Shown here one piece after another: positions 52,939 through 61,807 of a stretch of DNA of 64,000 nucleotides. The stretch spans positions 124,001 through 188,000 of the forward strand of contig JAKPDK010000182.1 of assembly GCA_029552745.1 (NCBI GenBank), written 5' to 3'. The position numbers were made by a program, and so were the translations under genes. The notes beneath the pieces are model-generated. The model had not been told where the DNA came from. It did no database searches and saw nothing but the letters and a program-made list of their open reading frames with translations. The stretch is from Candidatus Hydrogenedentota bacterium (GTDB lineage: Bacteria > Hydrogenedentota > Hydrogenedentia > Hydrogenedentales > SLHB01). Each line of letters begins with the position of its first letter. Positions within the stretch are counted from its first letter, which is position 1.

Positions 52939-54252
52939 ATGGAGTCTTTTGTTATAGAAAACCGTATATGGGATCCGGTAGAAACGATGCCACGTTCGGA
53001 ACTGCGAGCCCTGCAGTTGGTGCGTTTGCGTGCACTGGTGGAACGGGCGGCCGCCATTCCGTTGTATCGAGAGGCATTCAAAGAAAACGGCATCACACCC
53101 GATGAAATCCGGTCCCTTGATGACATCCGTAGGCTTCCTTTTACTACCAAAGAGGATATGCGTAAGCATTATCCTCTAGGTTTGCTAGCCGTACCCCGCG
53201 AAAAGATCGCCCGTATACACGGCTCTTCCGGCACTACAGGAAAGCCGACCTTCGTCGCTTATACCGCGGAAGACATGCGGATTTGGGCGGACCTGTGCGC
53301 CCGTTTTCTCGTTGCCGGGGGACTCCGTCCGGAACATCTCGTGCACATTGCATTTGGGTACGGTTTATTCACGGGCGGATTTGGATTGCATTATGGTGTG
53401 GAACGTGTTGGAGCCGCGGTTGTCCCCGCAGCAGCGGGCAATACTCCCCGACAGGTCATGTTGATTCGCGACCTTGGCGCTGATGTCCTCGTGTGCACCC
53501 CGAGTTATGCCTTGCAAATCGCTGAAGGCGCCCGCGCCGAGGGGATTGATCCAAGAACTCTCCCGTTACGGTTTGGACATTTCGGAGGGGAGCCGTGGAC
53601 AGAAGATATGCGACGGCAAATTGAGCAGGAGCTTGATTTGCTCGCCTTCAATAACTATGGACTCAGTGAAGTCGTCGGACCCGGAGTCAGCGGTGAGTGC
53701 GCCGCGCGCGATGGCATGCACATCCAAGAAGACCATTTCCTTGTGGAATGTGTTGACCCGGAAACCTTGGAACCTGTGCGAGATTATGAATACGGTGAAC
53801 TAGTTTTTACCACGCTTACCAAACAAGGGACGCCGGTTATCCGATACCGAAGTAGAGATATCGCCGCGCTCGATCCTTGTCCATGTCCGTGCGGACGGAC
53901 AACGGTTCGCATGAGTCGGGTGATGGGACGAACCGATGACATGCTTATCATTCGTGGAGTCAATGTGTTTCCGTCCCAAATCGAAGAGGCCTTGTTGCGC
54001 GTCGAAGGCACCGCCCCGCATTATCAAATTGTTGTAGAACGTCCCGGTGCTTTGGATGAACTCACAGTGCGCGTGGAAGTGAGACCCGAGATTTTCTCCG
54101 ACAAGATGAGTCAAATGCAAGCCCTGCGTGACCGCATTGATCGAGAAATCCAGTCGATTACAGGCATCCGCGTACGAGTAGAACTGGTGGAGCCACAAAC
54201 CATAGAAAGATCGCCTGGAAAAGCCAAACGCGTGTTGGACCTTCGGAAATAA
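52939..54252 (+). CDS. paaK: Phenylacetate--CoA ligase (second copy)
   Basis: 437 residues, with the same motifs as the first copy: '[17 protein letters not shown]', 'NNYGLSEVVGPGVSGEC', 'RYRSRDIAAL', 'CPCGRTT', 'IERSPGKAKRVLDLRK'. About half of the residues appear identical to the first copy by eye, so they diverged after an old duplication and may prefer different aryl acids. It is the last gene of the iorAB-paaK-ACT-paaK operon. Confidence 0.95.
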   Translation: MESFVIENRIWDPVETMPRSELRALQLVRLRALVERAAAIPLYREAFKENGITPDEIRSLDDIRRLPFTTKEDMRKHYPLGLLAVPREKIARIHGSSGTTGKPTFVAYTAEDMRIWADLCARFLVAGGLRPEHLVHIAFGYGLFTGGFGLHYGVERVGAAVVPAAAGNTPRQVMLIRDLGADVLVCTPSYALQIAEGARAEGIDPRTLPLRFGHFGGEPWTEDMRRQIEQELDLLAFNNYGLSEVVGPGVSGECAARDGMHIQEDHFLVECVDPETLEPVRDYEYGELVFTTLTKQGTPVIRYRSRDIAALDPCPCPCGRTTVRMSRVMGRTDDMLIIRGVNVFPSQIEEALLRVEGTAPHYQIVVERPGALDELTVRVEVRPEIFSDKMSQMQALRDRIDREIQSITGIRVRVELVEPQTIERSPGKAKRVLDLRK

Positions 54253-54320
54253 AGCATTCCTCTGAAGCGATTGGGCTTTGTTTTAAGCCTATTTACGAAA
54301 TTCCCGCAGTTTTTTCACTC

Positions 54321-54349
54321 TTGCATTAAAAATACCAAAAGAGTATCAT
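54321..54349 (+). promoter_or_regulatory. Promoter of the beta-CASP RNase gene
   Basis: TTGCAT (54321-54326), 17-base spacer, TATCAT (54344-54349), about 22 bases before the TTG start, which has GGAGG just upstream. It separates this gene from the paaK operon. Confidence 0.6.
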
Positions 54350-54370
54350 TTAAGATGTCGGAGGTTTTGT

Positions 54371-55738
54371 TTGCGTACGGTTACTTTTAGATCATTAGGC
54401 GGCGGATCCAGCATTGGCGCCAATTGCTATGTCGTCGGAATCCAGCACGACCATATCATGCTGGACTGCGGCGTACATCCCAAAAAGGAGGGTTTGGAGG
54501 CGCTTCCCGACTTGGAAGCGTTGGAATCCCCTCCTTTAGGCGTTCTTATATCCCACGCCCACATTGACCACTGCGGTGCGCTTCCGTGCCTGATGCAGCG
54601 TTTTCCGTCGATTTCTTGTTACGGGACCGTTCCCACGTTGAGTATTATGGACAGGATGCTGCACAACAGCGTATCCGTGATGGAAACGTTGTCGCAGGAG
54701 CAAGGCATTCCCGGCTATCCCCTGTATTTTCATAAGCACGTGGACAAGTTATTCCGCAAGGTTTTTGGAATCAGCTATCATCGCGAATTTGTCCTAGCAC
54801 CCAAAAAGCCGTTTCGCGCAGCGTTTTATCCCAGCGGTCATGTGTTGGGAAGCGCCAGTATATTGCTGCGTTCTCCTCATCATAGCTTGTTATACACAGG
54901 TGATATTTGCATGACGCATCAAGAACTCATGGCTGGGCTGAAACCTCTTGACCCATCTCTTCGCATTGATACACTGGTTATCGAATCTACCCGCGCTGCA
55001 CACGAAGAAGACGAGAGCGCCGTTTTCCAGAGTGAAGTGGAACGTTTTGCAGGGGAAAGCGCAAAAGTGCTCAAACGCGGTGGATCCATATTGGTACCAT
55101 CGTTTGCTCTGGGGAGAAGCCAGGAAATGCTTAACATCATTTCCCGGTTGATTCGGAGCAAGAAAGTGCCTGCCGTGCCCGTGTACGCGTCGGGCTTGAG
55201 CCGCGCAATATATGAAATCTACAGCCGCTATACTCAATACCTACGCCCCGACGCTGACCTGAGACCTCTATTCGAATTTCCCCGTATTGGAGATGTGTGG
55301 GATCCCAAGGTGCGGCGGGAACTGTTGAAACGCCCGTCGTTTATCGTCGCTACCAGCGGCATGATGTTGGAAAATACGCCGTCGGCTCTGATGGCAAGCG
55401 AAATGGTGCGCTCGAACCGACACGCCATCTTTTTCGTAGGGTACCTCGATCCCGATACGTTAGGATATAAAGTTCTTCACGCCAAGAGCGGTGATGCCCT
55501 GAGTTTCGAAATCGACGGTGCCCCTGTTTCGATTGAGATGGAAAACCGACAGAGTTTCAATTTAAGCGCTCACGCGCACCGCGACGAACTGATCGATTTC
55601 ATCTATGCCATTCGACCCAAAAACGTCGTCTTTGTCCATGGCGACCCCGAGGCTGTGGATTGGATGTATGCCCGCTGCGATGGAGACTTCAATAAATATC
55701 GTCTAGAAAAAGATGAGACCATCACGTTGGAAGCGTAA
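54371..55738 (+). CDS. Metallo-beta-lactamase / beta-CASP family RNase-like protein
   Basis: 455 residues with TTG start (GGAGG six bases upstream). 'SHAHIDHCGALP' is the metallo-beta-lactamase HxHxDH motif; 'LGSASILL', 'YTGDICM' and later 'LSAHAHRDELIDFI' complete the metal site and the beta-CASP insert ('PSFALGRSQEMLNII', 'VATSGMMLE'). This is the CPSF73/RNase J relative type often called RNA-processing or mRNA 3'-end exonuclease. Cytoplasmic. The next gene starts three bases after its stop. Confidence 0.92.
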   Translation: MRTVTFRSLGGGSSIGANCYVVGIQHDHIMLDCGVHPKKEGLEALPDLEALESPPLGVLISHAHIDHCGALPCLMQRFPSISCYGTVPTLSIMDRMLHNSVSVMETLSQEQGIPGYPLYFHKHVDKLFRKVFGISYHREFVLAPKKPFRAAFYPSGHVLGSASILLRSPHHSLLYTGDICMTHQELMAGLKPLDPSLRIDTLVIESTRAAHEEDESAVFQSEVERFAGESAKVLKRGGSILVPSFALGRSQEMLNIISRLIRSKKVPAVPVYASGLSRAIYEIYSRYTQYLRPDADLRPLFEFPRIGDVWDPKVRRELLKRPSFIVATSGMMLENTPSALMASEMVRSNRHAIFFVGYLDPDTLGYKVLHAKSGDALSFEIDGAPVSIEMENRQSFNLSAHAHRDELIDFIYAIRPKNVVFVHGDPEAVDWMYARCDGDFNKYRLEKDETITLEA

Positions 55739-55741
55739 ATC

Positions 55742-56689
55742 ATGCCTCGCCGGCGCTTTCCATTTGTCCAAACCCTAATTGCCCCTCTTGCTGTCGGTTT
55801 CGGGTTGACTACCGCGCGTCTGCCTTTGCCTTTGTGTCGGTTAATCGGGAGATGGCTCGGGCGGGCAGCCTATTTTCTCGTGCCGAAAGTTCGGCAAGTG
55901 GCTTACGCCAACCTCCGTGCGGCATATGGAAGCGACTTATCGGCGGCTGAACGAAAACGTATTGCAAAATGCGCCGCGGAAAACATGGGAATTGTTGCGG
56001 CGGAATTCAGCCATATCTTCTCCATCTCGCCGGAATTCGTCGCGCAAAACATCATCATTCATGGAAAAGAACATTTTGATTTCTCTCGAGGCGGACTCAT
56101 CCTTGGCGCCCATTTGGGCAACTGGGAGTGGATGGCGCCCGTCGTTCAAACGTTTTTCCCCCGCACCGCAGAAGTTGTGCGGCCTCTCGATCATCCGATG
56201 TTGGATCGTTTTGTCGATCGGATTCGACGTTCCAACGGAGTGGTTACCATTCGGAAAGAAGGTGCGGGCGCAGAAGTAGTGAGTCTGCTACGACAAGGAT
56301 ACCTTGTGGGTGTGCTCGCCGACCAGAGCCCGCGACAAAGTGCCGTGCCCGTGAAATTTTTCGGCAAAACCTGTTGGGCAACCGTGGCGCCTATCTTGGC
56401 GGCGCTTCGCGCTAAAGTACCCGTGTACGTGATGTCGTTGACTCGAGAACCAGATGGCCGTTATTGCATGACCATTTCGCCGCCCTTGGATTGGAATACT
56501 CCCGCGAATCTTCGAGCCGCACTCCCCGCGTTCGCACAAGAGGTCCAAAATCTGCTGGAAGCACTCGTACGCGCTCGCCCCGAACAATGGCTTTGGGCAC
56601 ATCGAAGATGGAAGACGCGACCAAGACTCGAGGAAGAATGGCTTGCGCGATACGGGACGATTTTTCCCTCAACCGATCCGGAAGGCTAG
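55742..56689 (+). CDS. Lysophospholipid/KDO2-lipid A acyltransferase-like (LpxL/HtrB family)
   Basis: 315 residues. An N-terminal hydrophobic stretch precedes the acyltransferase fold: 'LILGAHLGNWEWM' carries the HxxxxE/D active-site motif, 'VGVLADQSPRQSAVPVKFFG' the second conserved block. These enzymes add acyl chains to lipid A or other glycolipids at the inner membrane. Presence supports an outer membrane with LPS-type lipid. It converges with the glycosyltransferase cluster at 56690. Confidence 0.93.
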   Translation: MPRRRFPFVQTLIAPLAVGFGLTTARLPLPLCRLIGRWLGRAAYFLVPKVRQVAYANLRAAYGSDLSAAERKRIAKCAAENMGIVAAEFSHIFSISPEFVAQNIIIHGKEHFDFSRGGLILGAHLGNWEWMAPVVQTFFPRTAEVVRPLDHPMLDRFVDRIRRSNGVVTIRKEGAGAEVVSLLRQGYLVGVLADQSPRQSAVPVKFFGKTCWATVAPILAALRAKVPVYVMSLTREPDGRYCMTISPPLDWNTPANLRAALPAFAQEVQNLLEALVRARPEQWLWAHRRWKTRPRLEEEWLARYGTIFPSTDPEG

Positions 56690-56693
56690 ACGC

Positions 56694-57869
56694 TTAGAAA
56701 GATTTTCCCAGCAACTTTTCGTAAGCGGCAGCCAATTCCGCAGCTGTTTTGCGCACATCAAAATATGTCTCCGCACGGAGCCGCGCTGCTTGCCCCAAAG
56801 ATGTCCGAAAATTGGCATCCGAAATCATCTTTTCAAGCGCGTCGTGGAGCGCAACGAAATCTGCCGTTTGACATAACAGGGCTGCATCTCCCGCAATCTC
56901 CGGGATCGCACCACTTGCCGCCGCCACAGTCGGTATGCCACATGCCATTGCCTCCAACAGCGCCATGCCAAACTGTTCTTGCCACTGAGGCGTGGGAACA
57001 CTGGGAAACACGAAAATGTCCGCAAGGCGATAAAGGCTGGGCATCTCACTATACGGACGCGAACCTATAAAAAGGCAGTGCTGACGTAACCCGAGCCTTT
57101 CTATTAGTTGTTCTATCCGTTCCCGTCCGGGTCCCGAGCCCACAATGAGTAAACGAATATCCCGCTTCTCCAACCTCGTGTGGTGCACCAACTCATGTAA
57201 TGCAAAAAGTAGGACATCCAGACCTTTGCGTGGTAGAAACCAACCGACAAACAAGAGCACCAACGCGTCTTCTTTGATACCCCATGCCGCACGGTCTGCT
57301 TGTCCCGGTACAAATAGCTCGACGTCCACTCCGGGATTGATTCTGATAATTCGTTCTTCCGCCACTCCTTCAAGCAGCAATGTCCGACGCGACCGCTCCG
57401 TATAAACCAAGAACAATGAGGCGGATTCTATCACCTTTTGTTTTCTGCGCCGAATCGCGGGCGATGTTTCCATATTAAAGGGAATATTGTCCCACACCAT
57501 GACCGACACAGGAATCCGAAAACGAGAACCGGCGTTTACCGCCTCTTCGGTCCAATCCGTAAACAACTCCCAAGTTTGTATCAGATCAAATTGCTGCAAT
57601 CGGTCTGCGAAGGGCAAGATTCGTGGCTCCCGGTGAGCGTACCGTTCTAACAGCCTGTTTTTGATTCGTATCAACGGATTTCCCGCTTGGGTGTCAAAAA
57701 AAATCGGCTCAATAGGAAAACGAGCGGAACCATCGTCTCGTTCCGAAAAATACCGCTGGATTTCGGATTCGGCGCGAAAACAGACAATATGTGGTTTGTT
57801 CGGAAGCAACCTGAAGGGGCGCAGATGCCACGGGTTAAACCGATTACCCATCAATAATGCGAGATTCAA
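56694..57869 (-). CDS. GT4-family glycosyltransferase
   Basis: 391 residues, TTG start (ATG 57851 also possible). 'VVGWFLPRKGLDVLLFALHEL' lies at the second Rossmann domain and 'EQFGMALLEAMACGIPTVAAASGAIPEIAGDAALL' is the nucleotide-sugar (E-x7-E) motif of GT4 retaining transferases. It probably adds a hexose to a surface glycan. It is last of the minus-strand cluster GT2-GT2-methyltransferase-acyltransferase-GT4. Confidence 0.92.
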   Translation of the reverse strand: MNLALLMGNRFNPWHLRPFRLLPNKPHIVCFRAESEIQRYFSERDDGSARFPIEPIFFDTQAGNPLIRIKNRLLERYAHREPRILPFADRLQQFDLIQTWELFTDWTEEAVNAGSRFRIPVSVMVWDNIPFNMETSPAIRRRKQKVIESASLFLVYTERSRRTLLLEGVAEERIIRINPGVDVELFVPGQADRAAWGIKEDALVLLFVGWFLPRKGLDVLLFALHELVHHTRLEKRDIRLLIVGSGPGRERIEQLIERLGLRQHCLFIGSRPYSEMPSLYRLADIFVFPSVPTPQWQEQFGMALLEAMACGIPTVAAASGAIPEIAGDAALLCQTADFVALHDALEKMISDANFRTSLGQAARLRAETYFDVRKTAAELAAAYEKLLGKSF

Positions 57870-57889
57870 GCGAAATACACCTCAAAGCG

Positions 57890-58423
57890 TTATTTCCGCG
57901 TTTCTGCCTTGTCTTCACCCCAGAAATGGCGCTCGAGAATACGACGCGCTTCCTGCGGGTCGTTGGGAATATCAATATGCCGGGCAAGGCATTTCTGTTC
58001 GTATTCTTCGATCGTACAGATGAAACGGGCAGGATTACCGGCAACCACCGTGTTTGGCGGTACGTCCTTGGTGACCACACTGCCGGCGCCCACAATCGAA
58101 TTGGGTCCAATGACTACGTTCGGCAAAATAGTGACATTCACTCCAATCTGACAATTATCGCGGATCTCGATCTTCCCAAATGCGGTCAACGATTCATATT
58201 TGTCTTGAAAAGGCCAAGTCAGGTTATGATTGACAAACGTCACGTCGTTCGAAATACACACATGGTTGCCGATGCGAATCAGCCACGGTTCGCTCCCAAA
58301 ATTAGCGGTATAGATCCGACATCGCTCACCCACTTGAACTCCCATTTCCCGCAATGTCTTAATCACGGTCTCTTGGGAACCATAACGTAACTTGAACTTT
58401 TGTATGAGGCGCAGCAAACCCAC
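57890..58423 (-). CDS. Hexapeptide-repeat O-acetyltransferase (WbbJ/LbH type)
   Basis: 177 residues, GTG start. Left-handed beta-helix repeats ([LIV]-G-x(4) units: 'IRIGNHVCISNDVTFVNHNL', 'IRDNCQIGVNVTILPNVVIGPNSIVGAGSVVTKDVPPNTVVAGNPAR') identify an acyltransferase of the maltose/WbbJ type acting on sugars. His in 'NHNL' is the likely catalytic base. It probably O-acetylates a glycan residue made by the neighbouring transferases. Confidence 0.93.
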   Translation of the reverse strand: MGLLRLIQKFKLRYGSQETVIKTLREMGVQVGERCRIYTANFGSEPWLIRIGNHVCISNDVTFVNHNLTWPFQDKYESLTAFGKIEIRDNCQIGVNVTILPNVVIGPNSIVGAGSVVTKDVPPNTVVAGNPARFICTIEEYEQKCLARHIDIPNDPQEARRILERHFWGEDKAETRK

Positions 58424-58532
58424 CGAAGTTTCTCCAGTATTCCCTCAGTTCATTATAACTTAACAACTTACGAAATGACTCGAAACATGCCTCTTCCCAA
58501 TCTTACGGTCGGGTGTAAAACCATTGGAAACA

Positions 58533-59300
58533 TCAAACCGCATCAAAACGCCAAAACGCGTGCATACTCATCCAGGATATAAGGTTACTGAATAACGGCT
58601 CTGCTGCGGCAAAAAACTTTTGCAAAAAGTACCGAACACTTTCGGGCATGTTCGGATGGTCTACCCAGGGAAACAGCCCTACTCCGATTTCCTTCGAATA
58701 CATCTTTCGGGCACCCACCGAAAACCCGCCAGAGGAAAACAACTTCTGCACACGCCAAAGAGTCAACGGGGATTCATATTCTTGGGGCTGCCATCTTCCA
58801 AAGGGCGCCCACGTGTAAGGTTTGTAAGTCCCAGACTTTTCGCACCACCATTTTAGCAATCCCGCAACATTGGTATAGTTCGGAACAGACAAAAACACAC
58901 TTCCTCCCCGACGTAACACCCGCCGAAACTCGCTCACCGCGTGCTCCGGATATGGGAAATGCTCAAAGGCATCAATACAGAACAATAGGTCGAAAGCGCC
59001 ATCGGAAAATGGAAGGTTCTCGGCACTGCCGAGAACAAACGGAAACGCCACGCGACTTGCCACGAGGTCGATGCCCACATAGCGGCTCCGAGATTCCTGC
59101 ACCAGTTCACAGGCGAATCCCCGTCCACAGCCAATGTCCAATACTGCCCGATTTTCTAAAGAAATACCCAAATCTCGCAACGTCGAAAGAAACAGCGCCG
59201 TCTGAAGCTGGTCGACGCCGCCGAAGGGCGAACTAACCATACGCGGGTGGCTCGTATAATACCGTTGGATACGTTCCACGATCTCTCGTCGTTCGCTCAT
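58533..59300 (-). CDS. SAM-dependent methyltransferase (class I)
   Basis: 255 residues from ATG 59300; an open frame upstream would overlap the preceding gene's end, so the shorter start is chosen. 'NRAVLDIGCGRGFACELVQ' is motif I (SAM binding), 'VGIDLVAS' motif II and 'LPFSDGAFDLLFCIDAFEHFPYPEHAVSEFRRVLRRGGSVFLSVP' motifs III-IV. The substrate is presumably a sugar or lipid intermediate of the surface-glycan cluster. Confidence 0.9.
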   Translation of the reverse strand: MSERREIVERIQRYYTSHPRMVSSPFGGVDQLQTALFLSTLRDLGISLENRAVLDIGCGRGFACELVQESRSRYVGIDLVASRVAFPFVLGSAENLPFSDGAFDLLFCIDAFEHFPYPEHAVSEFRRVLRRGGSVFLSVPNYTNVAGLLKWWCEKSGTYKPYTWAPFGRWQPQEYESPLTLWRVQKLFSSGGFSVGARKMYSKEIGVGLFPWVDHPNMPESVRYFLQKFFAAAEPLFSNLISWMSMHAFWRFDAV

Positions 59301-59328
59301 AAAGTCTTTTTGCTTTGTCTGCAGCGCA

Positions 59329-60186
59329 TCAATACCATCTCGGTTTCGTAGCCCAGGCTGAGCCAAAATACACTGCCAAAGGTCTTGCTACGGGATACAA
59401 CCACTCGGCAAAAGTCCGCAATCGCCCCCGTAGTGCTTCTCGGAACCATATGCCGTAGGGACACGCCACAGTCAAATCCACCAGGGCATCCCGAAGCCCG
59501 TAAGAAAACCCCATTTCCCGAAGGGCAAATCCTTCGTTGGCGCAACGTTGCAGCATGCGTCCAAAAGGATAATGGTGATGATGAAATACAGGCGCATCCT
59601 CCGGGAACGCTATGCGTAAGCCTGCGGCGTGTAACTTCATCTGAAATTGGAAGTCCTCTCCCAGCGACTGGGGGGCAATATGAAATCTTTCCCAAACTTC
59701 CCGCCGAACAGCCGCATTGGCGAATGAAAAACCTTTCCCGTAGTGAGCACGAAAAGCACGCATTTCGCCCGTAAAATAGAACCGTCCGTTTTTCTCCCAC
59801 TGAAACTGGCGATACGGACGTTCAGGATCAGGCAGGGAATGCCCACAAGAAGCCCCCACCTCGCAATTTGAAAGAGGACGAATGAGATTCTCCAACCAGT
59901 CTTCGCTTGCAGGCACTGCATCTTGCGATAGATGCACCACGATCGGCGAAGATGCCTCCGCAAAGAGTCGCTCACGTAGAGACCCCCAATCGAAATCGGA
60001 GTCAGGAAACTTTACTACCCGCACACCACGTGCCCCCAAGACCTCTCGGGTCTCGTCCCGTGAGCCCCAGTCGATCGCGAGAAGTTCCACAGACTTGTCG
60101 GTGCGCTGCCGGGATACCGCATCCAACAACCGGGCGATTGTCCCGATTGCATTCCGTGTGGGCACCCCAATGGTTACGTCAGGCAT
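59329..60186 (-). CDS. GT2-family glycosyltransferase (rhamnosyltransferase-like)
   Basis: 285 residues. 'VTIGVPTRNAIGTIARLLDAVSRQRTDKSVELLAIDWGSRDETREVL' gives the GT-A nucleotide-binding half; 'VVHLSQDAVPASEDWLENLI' holds the DxD-like QDA; 'SFANAAVRREVWE' and 'GEDFQFQMKL' (ED) are the acceptor and catalytic regions, as in rhamnosyltransferase-type GT2 enzymes. It overlaps the preceding gene by eight bases, so is translationally coupled. Confidence 0.92.
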   Translation of the reverse strand: MPDVTIGVPTRNAIGTIARLLDAVSRQRTDKSVELLAIDWGSRDETREVLGARGVRVVKFPDSDFDWGSLRERLFAEASSPIVVHLSQDAVPASEDWLENLIRPLSNCEVGASCGHSLPDPERPYRQFQWEKNGRFYFTGEMRAFRAHYGKGFSFANAAVRREVWERFHIAPQSLGEDFQFQMKLHAAGLRIAFPEDAPVFHHHHYPFGRMLQRCANEGFALREMGFSYGLRDALVDLTVACPYGIWFREALRGRLRTFAEWLYPVARPLAVYFGSAWATKPRWY

Positions 60187-61210
60187 CGCGTGGACCTTCC
60201 GACGGCGTGACCGTCACCCTTTCACCCATTCGCTCGGCGACATTGACGGGTAAAAGCATGCGCGCCAACAATTGCGTGTCAACCTTGCGACGACGTTGGA
60301 TTCGAACTCTCTCTCGGCAAGCGTGAGGCAAGGCAGCCAGTGTTTTTCCCAAAGTCTCTGCAACCTTTTTCAGCGCATACAAAAACCCCTTGGATGACCG
60401 CGCCACAGTAAAGACTCTTCCAATTTGATGCCGATGTTCCCGTAAAATCGCTCCACCATGCCGAAACAACAGAGCCTTGGGCATATTCTTGACAACGAGC
60501 AAACAGTGGTTGCGGCAACATTGCTGCGCCCGCCACACATGTCTCCCTTCCAGACTCGCCGAGCCCACATGATAGGACAACGCATCCGGAACGATCACCG
60601 CACGGAAACCCGCAAGCCGCGCACGAAACGACAGGTCGGCGTCCTCAAAATAAGCCCCGAATACTTCATCAAACAAGCCTATTTCCTCAAACAAATCCGC
60701 ACGATACAATGCCGCACCTGCCGACACGCCAAATGCCTCTGACGTGAGCCTGAACTCTTTTCGTAATACCCCATAGCCTATTGATACAGGCCTACCATTT
60801 TGCAACATGGCATCACCGGCACAAAAAACGGTATCCGGTTTTTCTCGAAAGAGAACATACGGGGCAAACATGGCCGCCGAGTCATCGCAGCGCCGCGCCG
60901 CACTCACCAAATGTTCCACACAGTTTGGCGCCAGCACCATGTCGTTATTCAAGAGAAAAATCAGCGGAGAGGAAGCCGTCTGGATACCGGCATTTACCGC
61001 AGACGCAAACCCCCGATTCGCGCTCATCTTCACTACTAATACGTCAGGCGCGTTCTGAGCCAGCCATTGACACGTGTCATCGGTCGAACCATCATCCACG
61101 ACGATCACCTGATAATCACGAAAAGTCTGCGCTTGAATACTGGCAAGACACGCCATCAGGAGTTCCCGATGGTTCCATGTCGGAATAACGATAGCAACCT
61201 TATGCGTCAC
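60179..61210 (-). CDS. GT2-family glycosyltransferase, first gene of surface-glycan cluster
   Basis: 343 residues, GTG start. 'VAIVIPTWNHRELLMACLASIQAQTFRDYQVIVVDDGSTDDT' is the canonical GT2 nucleotide-binding start, 'FLLNNDMVLAPN' the DxD equivalent, 'GAALYRADLFEEIGLFDEVFGAYFEDADLSFRARLAGFR' the ED motif with acceptor loop. A C-terminal helical part follows. It begins the operon of five glycan genes. Confidence 0.94.
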   Translation of the reverse strand: MTHKVAIVIPTWNHRELLMACLASIQAQTFRDYQVIVVDDGSTDDTCQWLAQNAPDVLVVKMSANRGFASAVNAGIQTASSPLIFLLNNDMVLAPNCVEHLVSAARRCDDSAAMFAPYVLFREKPDTVFCAGDAMLQNGRPVSIGYGVLRKEFRLTSEAFGVSAGAALYRADLFEEIGLFDEVFGAYFEDADLSFRARLAGFRAVIVPDALSYHVGSASLEGRHVWRAQQCCRNHCLLVVKNMPKALLFRHGGAILREHRHQIGRVFTVARSSKGFLYALKKVAETLGKTLAALPHACRERVRIQRRRKVDTQLLARMLLPVNVAERMGERVTVTPSEGPRDA

Positions 61211-61296
61211 GAATCTTCTTTCCCTTCTGACAATCTATCGCTTCCATTTTAGCGAACCACGCCCAGCTGGAAAACATTTATATCTTCGAGCCTTTT

Positions 61297-61410
61297 GTAG
61301 GGGCAACCCCCGGTGGTTGCCCAATGTTAAATCCCCCGCGTGCGTGGGAATAAAGGGGGGCTGAATCGTGCGACCGTGGCGTGATAGGGGCGAGGCATGC
61401 CTCGCCCATC
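61297..61410. repeat. GC-rich hairpin cassette (copy near 61.3 kb)
   Basis: In order: GGGGCAACCCCCGGTGGTTGCCC hairpin, CCCCCGCGTGCGTGGG, 'AGGGGGGCTGAATCGTG' and GGCGAGGCATGCCTCGCC (a palindrome). The order equals that at 45141-45370. Then a copy of the dispersed repeat starts at 61430. Confidence 0.7.
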
Positions 61411-61429
61411 TTACCCAGGCATTTGTGGC

Positions 61430-61574
61430 TGTCATTGCGAGGAGCGCGTCCCCGACGCGAGGCAGCAATCCCCTCGGCCGCGCAGCGCAAGAGGACTGCG
61501 TGCAACGGCGGGGTTTTCTCCTAACACACGAGGGGATTGCCACGTCGTGCCTTCGGCACTCCTCGCAATGACAA
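61430..61574. repeat. Dispersed ~140-bp inverted-end repeat, copy 7
   Basis: TGTCATTGCGAGGAGCGCG to GCACTCCTCGCAATGACAAC, with CAATCCCCT and AGGGGATTG inside, and centre 'CGCGCAGCGCAAGAGGAC'. It occupies the 597-base gap 61211-61807 together with the hairpin cassette; no gene is seen in the remainder. Confidence 0.85.
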
Positions 61575-61807
61575 CGGCGGGGGCGATGGGGGGAGCAGGT
61601 TTTCTGTTCAGAAATGTGGGAGGGTGCAAGACCTTGCGCCCCTACAGAACCCCGAGGAGATTGCAACCGTGCTCCTAATGGGCTTCTTACAATGCGAAGG
61701 CACGGGCAATGTACTTAAACTTCAACTTGTAATTACATTTACCAACAGTATAATGTGTTTGCCAACGCTTATCTGGCTGTTGGGCATTGGAATCAAAGGA
61801 TTTTGGA

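Noticed and set aside
52138-53169. 343-residue minus-strand ORF opposite paaK and the ACT gene
   Set aside because: It is the complement of two genes with clear family motifs; no domain of its own and Ser/Arg/Cys-rich antisense composition.
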